Assembly (NCBI RefSeq): GCF_000383575.1
Contig: NZ_KB911579.1
Span: forward strand, 1,246,221-1,310,220
DNA length: 64,000 nt
Reading direction: 5' to 3'
Origin: Salinispora oceanensis
Lineage (GTDB): Bacteria > Actinomycetota > Actinomycetes > Mycobacteriales > Micromonosporaceae
In this document: one piece after another, positions 1-6,712 of the stretch
Layout of the letters: each line of letters opens with the position of its first letter
Numbering within the stretch: position 1 is the first letter of the stretch
Program-made: the position numbers and the translations under genes
The notes under the pieces: generated by a model
Seen by the model: the letters and a program-made list of their open reading frames with translations, nothing else
The model's database searches: none
Told to the model about the DNA's origin: nothing

Positions 1-113
1 AGCTCGATACGGTCCGGGTCGTTACGCCGGTTCTTGCGCGTGATGTAGTTGCGCTCCTTGCACTCCACACACGCCAAAGTGATCTTCGGCCGGACATCGG
101 TCGCCTTCGCCAC
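1..113 (-). CDS. rpmG: 50S ribosomal protein L33 (N-terminal part; runs off left edge)
   Basis: Structural protein of the large ribosomal subunit. The minus strand reads [19 protein letters not shown] followed by [19 protein letters not shown], the characteristic start of actinobacterial L33, including the CVEC half of its zinc-binding ribbon. The GTG start at 113 is preceded by GAGGAAGG about nine bases upstream. Only 37 codons are inside the window; the second Cys pair would lie beyond base 1. It follows tRNA-Thr and tRNA-Met on the same strand, the usual actinobacterial order leading to secE/nusG. Confidence 0.93.
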   Translation of the reverse strand, partial: MAKATDVRPKITLACVECKERNYITRKNRRNDPDRIE

Positions 114-190
114 GGCGGAGTGCCTTCCTCGTAAATGGGTGACAACTACGGGCGCATCAGCCTACGCGCTGAGCACGTGGACATGCAAAG

Positions 191-209
191 CGGGCGCCGA
201 AGGCGCCCG
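191..209 (-). terminator. Short GC hairpin between tRNA-Met and rpmG
   Basis: CGGGCGCC and GGCGCCCG pair perfectly (8 bp) around a GAA loop, followed on the minus strand by a weak CTTT run. It sits 3' of tRNA-Met and 5' of rpmG, so it probably ends or attenuates tRNA transcription. Confidence 0.5.
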
Positions 210-246
210 TCCCATCATCCGCCGGGTGAGGCCCGATGGACGAAAG

Positions 247-319
247 TAGCGGTGGCCGGACTTGAACCGGCGACACAGCGATTATGAGCCGCTTGCTCTG
301 CCACCTGAGCTACACCGCC
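247..319 (-). tRNA. tRNA-Met (CAT)
   Basis: A 73-base cloverleaf on the minus strand without encoded CCA. The acceptor stem GGCGGTG pairs with CACCGCT (one G-U), the D arm has GTAGCTCAGG, the anticodon loop reads CTCATAA with anticodon CAT, and the T arm reads CCGGTTCAAGTCCGG. The acceptor pairing at the first position and the company of tRNA-Thr and rpmG indicate an elongator-type tRNA-Met rather than the initiator. Confidence 0.93.
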
Positions 320-343
320 GGGTGGGTCCAGCCGGACCCTCTG

Positions 344-416
344 AGCCCCCTTACGGAATCGAACCGTAGACCTTCTCCTTACCATGGAGACGCTCTGCCG
401 ACTGAGCTAAGGGGGC
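344..416 (-). tRNA. tRNA-Thr (GGT)
   Basis: A 73-base cloverleaf on the minus strand without encoded CCA. Acceptor GCCCCCT pairs with AGGGGGC, the D arm has TTAGCTCAGTCGG, the anticodon stem TCTCC/GGAGA encloses ATGGTAA with anticodon GGT, and the T arm contains GGTTCGATTCC. It lies 24 bases upstream of tRNA-Met and is likely co-transcribed with it. Confidence 0.94.
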
Positions 417-508
417 CTGCGCAACCACTCGGTGGCCGTGCAGAGGTAAGCCTACACGGCGGGATCGCGGAGCTGAAATCGGATCCCCCGGTGGCCCGTC
501 GGCCCAGC

Positions 509-3037
509 TCAGGGCACGACCCGCAGTCGCGGCGGCTCCCCCGGGGCCGCTGTCCCCGACTCCAGCTGGGCGCCGAACCACGCCTCCAGCCGCTCATAGG
601 GCAACGGACGGCTGAACAGGAACCCCTGCCCGTACTCACACCCGATGTCCTGGAGAAGCTCCAAGGTCAACTCGCTCTCCACCCCCTCGGCCACCACGGC
701 GAGGCCGAACTGTTGAGAGAGCGTGACCACCGCGTTGACGATGGCCAGGTCCCCGGGGTCGGTCGCCATCCCCTGCACGAACCGGTGATCGACCTTCACC
801 TCGTGCACGGGGAGCCGGCGCAGGTGGGCAAGCGACGAGTTACCCGTACCGAAGTCATCCACCGACAGGCGGACGCCCAAATCACGCAGGCGCCGCAGGG
901 TCGGAATGGGGCGGTCGGTGCCGTCCAGCACCCCGGACTCCCGGATCTCCAGCGTGAGACGCTCCGGCGGCACCCCGTACTCCTCGAGCAATTCCCGCAC
1001 CCGCTCCGGAAAGTGCTGGTCGGTCAGCGTACGCGGGGAGAGGTTGACCGCGACGGAGAGCGGGTGACCCCCGGGCGCCCAGTCCCGACTACGCCGTAGC
1101 CCCTCCCGGAGCACGAACTCGGTGAGCCGCCCCAGTTGACCGGTGTACTCCGCGACCGCCACGAAGTCCTCCGGCGAGACTGCCCCATGGGTCCGGTCCT
1201 CCCAGCGGGCGAGGCACTCGACGCCCACCAACCGCCGGTCCCGCAGGGTGACCTTGGGCTGGAAGTACACCTCCAGCTCCCCATTAGCCAGGGCCCGCCG
1301 CAGGTCGCCGGCGAGACCGAGCCGCCGCAGCGACCGGGACTCCAGCGCCGGGTGAAACAGCTGGACGCTCCCGGGCGCGAACTTGGCCGCCCGTACGGCC
1401 AGGTCGACCCGTTGCAGCAGCATCGCAGACCCACTGCCATGATCCGGGTGAACAGCGACACCCACCGCGGTGTCCACGTCGAGGGTAAGCCCGTCAAAAA
1501 TCACCACAGCCCGGATCTGCTCCCGCATCCGCGCCGCCAGGTCCAGAGCCGCATTCGCCCCCTCCAGCCGGAGGGTCACCAAAAACGCGTCACCGCTGAC
1601 CCGTCCGACCAATGCCGAAGACGGTGCGCAGGACCGAAGCCGCGCGGCGACCTGGACCAACACCGTGTCCCCGGCGACACGCCCGAGAGACTCGTTGACC
1701 TCCCGGAGTCGATCAACCGCGAAGAGCAGCAGTGCCACCACCTCACCCGGCGCCCGGATCTTCACCGCCTCGTCCAGCGCCTCGGTGACCCGCCGCCGGT
1801 TGGGCAGCTTAGTGAGCGTGTCGTGGTAGGCGTCGTGCCGCAGCCGGTCCACCAGCCGGGAGTTCTCGAGCGCGACGGCGGTGTGCGCGGCGACGGTCTC
1901 GAAGACGGGGATGTCCTCCGGGGTGAAGTGACCCCCGGCGCTGAGCCGGTTGACGACCTCCAGTGTGCCGATCACTGCCTTTCCTGACCGTAACGGGACG
2001 ACGATCACGTCCTTCACCCCATGACCGGCCAGGTCCCGCGAGATGGCGGGAAGTTTCGGAAGGGCCCGGCCCGCCGCGAGGGTCACCCCGGACTCCCGGA
2101 CCTGTTCCCGCAGGTCGGCAGGGGTTGGGGCGATGTCTAGCAGGCCCCGGTCGTCCACCCGAGCGCTGAGCAACATCTCGGGGTAGCGGCCCAGAGCGGG
2201 AAGCCACAGGGTCGCGTACTCGGCCTGCATCAGCGCCCGGATCCGGCCCAGCAGCGCGTCGGCGACAGCACCTTCCCGACCGCCCTCGGTCATCGCCCGG
2301 GTCAACTCGTACATGCTGCTCAACATGCGGTGCTGCCGGAGGAACTGCGCGTACGAGCGGTAAATCACCACCATCGCGACGGCCAGCACGGCGATCAACA
2401 GCATCGACCACCCGGTCGACTCCAACGCCAACAGCAGGATCAGGCCGATCACTACATTGATAGAGTTTACTATCAGCGGCACCGGGGACCTGCGGACCAG
2501 TTCCCGGCCGGCCTGCCAGCCGTGCAACAAGGTCACGACGCCACTGACCGCGATCAGGGAGACCACCGAGTTCACCGTCACCGCGGCGAACAGGACCGCC
2601 CACGTCCGGGGGCCAGCTCCGTCAACGCCGGAGAGTCCGACCAGGACGACACCGCCCAGCGAGGCGGCCGCGCCGGTTCGGGCCAAGTTGAATCCGACCT
2701 TGACCACGCCGACCCGACGCCAGAGATACCCGACGAGGGCAGACAGCACCATGAGCGCCACAACCGTCACCGGCGGCAGGTAGTAGAAGGCCAGTACAAG
2801 CGGGATCTCGGTGGCGATCACCTCGAGCGCCTGGCGGCGGACGACGATCTGCAGGACCTGCGTGCCCGCCGCGACCATCGCGACGAGCAGGGCTGTGGTG
2901 ATGATCAGATTGCCGGGCGACGACTCGGTCGCGAGTGCCAGGAAGACGGTGCAGAGCACCGCGACCATAGCCAGCGGGGCGGTGATCAGCCAGACCTGCT
3001 CGGTGGGCTTCCGCACCGGCGGTGAGCTGCCCGACAT
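509..3037 (-). CDS. Membrane-anchored GAF-GGDEF-EAL cyclic-di-GMP protein
   Basis: 842 aa. The N-terminal ~230 residues are hydrophobic with several predicted membrane segments, followed by a GAF-like sensor (~250-395), a GGDEF domain (~400-565) and an EAL domain (~580-825). The GGDEF signature is degenerate, reading VSGDAF, so diguanylate cyclase activity is doubtful. The EAL domain keeps the c-di-GMP phosphodiesterase residues: ECLARW (EXL), the Asn of NLSPRTL, the Glu of LEIRES, DDFGTG, the Lys/Asp of VKVDHRFV and VAEGVE. Inference: a membrane phosphodiesterase with GAF and inactive GGDEF acting as sensors. The ATG at 3037 has AGGGGGCGG just upstream; a small membrane ORF ends 26 bases before it. 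Confidence 0.9.
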   Translation of the reverse strand: MSGSSPPVRKPTEQVWLITAPLAMVAVLCTVFLALATESSPGNLIITTALLVAMVAAGTQVLQIVVRRQALEVIATEIPLVLAFYYLPPVTVVALMVLSALVGYLWRRVGVVKVGFNLARTGAAASLGGVVLVGLSGVDGAGPRTWAVLFAAVTVNSVVSLIAVSGVVTLLHGWQAGRELVRRSPVPLIVNSINVVIGLILLLALESTGWSMLLIAVLAVAMVVIYRSYAQFLRQHRMLSSMYELTRAMTEGGREGAVADALLGRIRALMQAEYATLWLPALGRYPEMLLSARVDDRGLLDIAPTPADLREQVRESGVTLAAGRALPKLPAISRDLAGHGVKDVIVVPLRSGKAVIGTLEVVNRLSAGGHFTPEDIPVFETVAAHTAVALENSRLVDRLRHDAYHDTLTKLPNRRRVTEALDEAVKIRAPGEVVALLLFAVDRLREVNESLGRVAGDTVLVQVAARLRSCAPSSALVGRVSGDAFLVTLRLEGANAALDLAARMREQIRAVVIFDGLTLDVDTAVGVAVHPDHGSGSAMLLQRVDLAVRAAKFAPGSVQLFHPALESRSLRRLGLAGDLRRALANGELEVYFQPKVTLRDRRLVGVECLARWEDRTHGAVSPEDFVAVAEYTGQLGRLTEFVLREGLRRSRDWAPGGHPLSVAVNLSPRTLTDQHFPERVRELLEEYGVPPERLTLEIRESGVLDGTDRPIPTLRRLRDLGVRLSVDDFGTGNSSLAHLRRLPVHEVKVDHRFVQGMATDPGDLAIVNAVVTLSQQFGLAVVAEGVESELTLELLQDIGCEYGQGFLFSRPLPYERLEAWFGAQLESGTAAPGEPPRLRVVP

Positions 3038-3063
3038 ACCGCCCCCTGGTCAGTGGCGCGGAG

Positions 3064-3222
3064 CTACGGAAGTACCGAAACGCCTGCTTCCAGGGCCGGC
3101 GCAGTCCAACCGAAGTCAGCAAGTTGGACACTCGAATCCAGCGTGAGCAGGCCACCCGCGAACACAGCCACCACCGCAAACACGAGGGCGGCACCACGCC
3201 AGCGGCACGTCGATTGAGACAT
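3064..3222 (-). CDS. Small single-pass membrane protein (52 aa)
   Basis: Begins MSQSTCRWRGAALVFAVV with one hydrophobic helix at residues ~10-27 and ends EAGVSVLP. Start chosen at 3222 because AGGAG lies eight bases upstream; the reading frame is open further 5' but that extension has no ribosome site and unlikely composition. It ends 26 bases before the GAF-GGDEF-EAL gene on the same strand, suggesting co-transcription. I do not recognise the family; it could be a secreted leader peptide or small membrane partner. Confidence 0.55.
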   Translation of the reverse strand: MSQSTCRWRGAALVFAVVAVFAGGLLTLDSSVQLADFGWTAPALEAGVSVLP

Positions 3223-3438
3223 AGGTGAACTCCTGTCGAGGGGACCGGAGGCGGTTACCGGTGCCACGATGGTGCCACACGTGAATCGCCGGGCAAAGTC
3301 GCCGGAACCACTACCGCAGCCAAGCGGGAGGCCCGGCTGAACGGACTCATCAGGACAGCGCGGGACAAACCCAATCCACACCTCACCTGCGCTGTCCCGG
3401 CGCACCTCCCTCGGGGTGCGGTCCGGCGATTCCGGGGT

Positions 3439-3903
3439 ATGTCAGCCGCCATGCCAGATCAGGAGCGGTCAGTGGACGCGGAACACTCCCGGCCGGCAGG
3501 GGTCGATGACGCCACCGTCGAAGCACTGGGCGGGTTGAGCGAGGCGTTGGAGACAGTCCACCGGGCACGCGGTCACCTGTATTCGGCACACCAGCTCATC
3601 GGGGGAGCAGATCTCACCCTCGACCGGGTGGTACGGCTGCTCCGCGGTGCCGGGCACGACGACGTGGCCGACCGGGTCGAGCACGAGCTGCTGGGCCGCA
3701 ACGTGCTACCCGGGAGATGGACGTTCCAGGTCGTGGAGGAGTTCGACGACGGCTACTACGCCACGTTCCAGGAGATCGAGCGGGACGCACGGGAGCGCCT
3801 GGCCGGTGGGCGGCGGCACATCTACGAGGCGGAGATGAAGCAGCGGCGCCGTACCCACGGGTTGCCGGGGCACGAGGCCACGCCGGAGGCGGGGGCTCCG
3901 TAA
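3439..3903 (+). CDS. Conserved actinobacterial protein of unknown function
   Basis: 154 aa, hydrophilic, no signal or membrane segment. The middle is helical and acidic (DDATVEALGGLSEALETVHRA, WTFQVVEEFDDGYY, FQEIERDARERL), in the style of small conserved actinomycete proteins. A second in-frame ATG at 3451 could be the true start. It is divergent from the small membrane gene at 3222 and convergent with the MFS gene ending at 3956. No function can be assigned from sequence. Confidence 0.7.
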   Translation: MSAAMPDQERSVDAEHSRPAGVDDATVEALGGLSEALETVHRARGHLYSAHQLIGGADLTLDRVVRLLRGAGHDDVADRVEHELLGRNVLPGRWTFQVVEEFDDGYYATFQEIERDARERLAGGRRHIYEAEMKQRRRTHGLPGHEATPEAGAP

Positions 3904-3955
3904 ACGTGGCCGGGGCAGCGCCAACGGGTGCGCGGATCGGGCAACGCCCAAACGT

Positions 3956-5209
3956 TCATCGGTTGACCGGGACTGTCGGGAGCCCGACCCGAGTGGTGCG
4001 CAGCGGCGCGGACAGGAGCGCCAGCAGCCCGACGCCGCCGGTGGCCACCGCGCAGATCACGACCGCCACCACCGCACCACGGTGTTCGACGACAGTGCCG
4101 AGCACGTTGAGCATGACCAGCGAAGCCAGGCTCTGTACCAGGGTCAGCAAGGCCTGAATCCGGGACAGGTGCGTCTTCGGGGTCGTCCCCAGGATCAGGG
4201 GCCCGATGTGCGCGGCGAAGAGACCACTCCCGAGTCCCAGGACCACCGCCGTGCCGATGGCGACAGCGGCGGTGGGTGAGAGGGCCAGTCCGAGGACGCC
4301 AACGCTCGCTGTCAACAGACCCCAGGCGGAGAGGAGACCGGGCCGGCCGAGCGGTCCTCGGCGCGCGACAGCCAGGGTGACAACCAGCATGCCGATGCTC
4401 TGCGCCCCGAGAATGAGACCGGCAGCCGCGGCGTCCCAGTCTTCCGCCCGCGCGAGCAGCGGGACCAGCAACGACAGCACCGGGAGTAGGAACGCCGCCG
4501 CGGCCCCGGTCATCGTCAACCCGGGACGCAGGAGCGGATCACGAAAGCCAACGCGGAGGCTGTCGAAGGCGTCACGGACAACCCCGCTGCCCGCGGGCGG
4601 TGGCGGGCCGCCGTACCGCGGCCGGATGGCGATCAGCAGCATCAGTACCGCGGCGAAGGTCACCGCGTTGACCAGGGCGGCCCCCGCCAGCCCGGCCAAC
4701 CCGACGAGAATCCCACCGAGCGGACCGCCGCCCACGGCCACCAGCTGACCGCCGGCCTGACGTAGCGCCAGGGCCCGCGGCAGTTGGTCCGCGTTGACCA
4801 GCCGTCGCGGCATCGAACCGGACGCTGGCAGATAGAAGGCGTCGGCGACCCCCACGGCCACCCCGGCGGTGAGTAGCAGCCAGGGCGGCGCGCCAAGGTG
4901 GTAGGCCGCTGCCGCCAGGGCGACCGAGAAGACGAGCATCGCCGCATCCCCGATGATGAGCACTCGGCGTGCGCTCACCCGATCCCCGACCGCCCCACCG
5001 ATCAGGAGCAGCAGCACCCGCGGCAGCGTGATGGCGGTGAGCACCAGACCGGTGATGGCACCGCCATGCGCACTCGCCTGCCAGCCGAGGGCGAAGTAGA
5101 ACAGCGAGTTGCCCAGCAGCGAGGCGAGGATCCCGACGAGCCAGAGCAGGTACGAGGTGGGCAGTTGGTACCTCCGGCGACCGAGACGCGGATCTGGACC
5201 ACCGGACAA
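3956..5209 (-). CDS. MFS transporter
   Basis: 417 aa with about 12 hydrophobic segments, e.g. LLWLVGILASLLGNSLF near the start, and a GDRVSARR loop typical of the MFS motif between helices 2 and 3. The pattern resembles the MFS_3 drug/siderophore exporter type often seen in actinomycetes; the substrate is unknown. The start is uncertain: a TTG at 5209 is used here without a good ribosome site, and a GGAGG lies inside the N-terminus. It is divergently transcribed from mqnD with only 67 bases between them, so promoters may overlap. Confidence 0.85.
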   Translation of the reverse strand: MSGGPDPRLGRRRYQLPTSYLLWLVGILASLLGNSLFYFALGWQASAHGGAITGLVLTAITLPRVLLLLIGGAVGDRVSARRVLIIGDAAMLVFSVALAAAAYHLGAPPWLLLTAGVAVGVADAFYLPASGSMPRRLVNADQLPRALALRQAGGQLVAVGGGPLGGILVGLAGLAGAALVNAVTFAAVLMLLIAIRPRYGGPPPPAGSGVVRDAFDSLRVGFRDPLLRPGLTMTGAAAAFLLPVLSLLVPLLARAEDWDAAAAGLILGAQSIGMLVVTLAVARRGPLGRPGLLSAWGLLTASVGVLGLALSPTAAVAIGTAVVLGLGSGLFAAHIGPLILGTTPKTHLSRIQALLTLVQSLASLVMLNVLGTVVEHRGAVVAVVICAVATGGVGLLALLSAPLRTTRVGLPTVPVNR

Positions 5210-5276
5210 TGCCGGATCTTGGCCGCTGCCACAAGGCCGGCCAGGAACGGCCGTACCGCGGGGCTACCGTAGGTGC

Positions 5277-6158
5277 GTGACGCTCTCGCTGGCGATCTCG
5301 CCCTGCCCCAACGACACGTTCGTCTTTCACGCGCTGGCGCACGGGCAAGTCCCCGGCGCCCCCGCGGTCACGGTGACCTACGCCGACGTGGACGTGACCA
5401 ACACGGCCGCCGAGCGGGGTGCGTTCGACCTGGTGAAGGTGAGCTACGCGGCGCTACCGTGGCTGCTCGACGACTACCATCTCCTGCCCTGCGGTGGAGC
5501 ACTTGGCCGGGGATGCGGGCCCCTGGTGCTGACCCGACCCGACCCTGCTGCGTCACCCGGGGCTTCGGGCAGCCGGGTGACCGGGGCCCCGGATCGGGCC
5601 GACCTCTCCGGGGCCACGGTCGCCGTACCCGGTGACCGGACCACGGCCTACCTGCTCTTCCGGCTCTGGTCAGCCGGCCGGCCACCCGCCCGGATCGAGG
5701 TGGTGCCGTTCCACGAGATCATGCCGGGAGTCGCCGCCGGTCGGTACGACGCCGGCCTGGTGATCCACGAAGCCCGATTCACCTACCACCGGCACGGGCT
5801 GACCGCCCTAGTCGACCTGGGCGAGTGGTGGGAGGCCGACACCGGCCTCCCGATCCCACTCGGCGCTATTCTCGCCCGCCGCGGCAGCGTGGACCCCGAG
5901 GCCGCCACCGGATGGATTCGGGAGTCGGTCCACCGCGCCTGGGCAGACCCGGCGGCCAGCCGCGAGTACGTGCTGAGGCACGCGCAGGAGATGGAGCCCG
6001 ACGTGGTCAAGCAGCACATTGACCTCTATGTGAACGAGTTCACCGCCGACCTGGGTGAAGCCGGGTACGCCGCCGTCAACGCGCTGCTGGGCCGGGCTGC
6101 CGACGCCGGCCTGGTGCCTCAGACCTCCAACTCGCGGGCGACCGCGTGGACCAGCTGA
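5277..6158 (+). CDS. mqnD: 1,4-dihydroxy-6-naphthoate synthase (futalosine pathway)
   Basis: 293 aa from a GTG at 5277; the frame is open further 5' but the family begins LAISPCPNDTFVFHAL as here. MqnD converts cyclic de-hypoxanthine futalosine to 1,4-dihydroxy-6-naphthoate in menaquinone biosynthesis. Visible signatures: SPCPNDTF, LVKVSYAALPWLL, a VAVPGDRTTAYLLFRLW core and FHEIMPGVAAGRYDAGLVIHE, all typical of this periplasmic-binding-fold enzyme. A Pro/Gly-rich insert of about 15 residues precedes VAVPG. The 3' end overlaps the convergent cold-shock gene by 40 bases. Other menaquinone genes are not in the window. Confidence 0.92.
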   Translation: MTLSLAISPCPNDTFVFHALAHGQVPGAPAVTVTYADVDVTNTAAERGAFDLVKVSYAALPWLLDDYHLLPCGGALGRGCGPLVLTRPDPAASPGASGSRVTGAPDRADLSGATVAVPGDRTTAYLLFRLWSAGRPPARIEVVPFHEIMPGVAAGRYDAGLVIHEARFTYHRHGLTALVDLGEWWEADTGLPIPLGAILARRGSVDPEAATGWIRESVHRAWADPAASREYVLRHAQEMEPDVVKQHIDLYVNEFTADLGEAGYAAVNALLGRAADAGLVPQTSNSRATAWTS

Positions 6159-6505
6159 GCGATCTTCTGCGCGGTCTTCCGGTCGGGGAACCGGCCTCGG
6201 CGTAGGTTCGGCTGCACCTTCGCCTCCAGCACCTTGATCATGTCTTCGACGAGGCCATGTAGCTCCTCCGCCGGGCGACGACGTAGCTCCGCCACCGACG
6301 GTGGAGCCTCCAACAGCTTGACCCCCATCGCCTGGGCACCACGACGGCTGTCGACCACACTGAAATCGACCCGCTGCCCACCCTTGAGGTCGGTGACACC
6401 CGCCGGAAGCGCAGCCTTGGGCAGGAACACGTCGCCGCCCTCGTCGCTGGTGACGAACCCGTATCCCTTGGTCGCGTCGTACCACTTCACTCGACCCGTC
6501 GGCAC
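6119..6505 (-). CDS. Cold-shock-domain protein with C-terminal extension
   Basis: 128 aa. Residues 1-66 form a cold-shock OB fold with the RNA-binding motifs KGYGFV and DVFLP; residues ~70-128 are a basic helical extension (VEDMIKVLEAKVQ, RKTAQKIAQLVHAV). Long forms of this type, about 130 residues, are common in actinobacteria (e.g. the mycobacterial CspB type). Likely a nucleic-acid chaperone in the cytoplasm. The 3' end overlaps mqnD on the other strand by 40 bases. Confidence 0.9.
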   Translation of the reverse strand: MPTGRVKWYDATKGYGFVTSDEGGDVFLPKAALPAGVTDLKGGQRVDFSVVDSRRGAQAMGVKLLEAPPSVAELRRRPAEELHGLVEDMIKVLEAKVQPNLRRGRFPDRKTAQKIAQLVHAVARELEV

Positions 6506-6712
6506 TTGAAAACCTCTGCTTCACTCACGACGTCTACTGCTCTAAGGCTAGCCGGACCGCGGCGTCGGGCGCCGCTGGGAATCCAGTGAGATCATCGCGC
6601 ACCGGCGCCACCCCGGCCACAGCTGCCACGGTCCGGCGGTCACCGATGCGGTGGGGGCGACTGGCCGACCGAGGGGCGGAGCGGGCACCCGTCGGGCTAG
6701 CGTGGAAAGACG

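Noticed and set aside
49..249. Small plus-strand ORF at the left edge
   Set aside because: It is the antisense of rpmG and the tRNA-Met region.
5109..5276. N-terminal extension of MqnD
   Set aside because: It covers the divergent MFS promoter region and is absent from the family, which begins at the SPCPNDTF segment.
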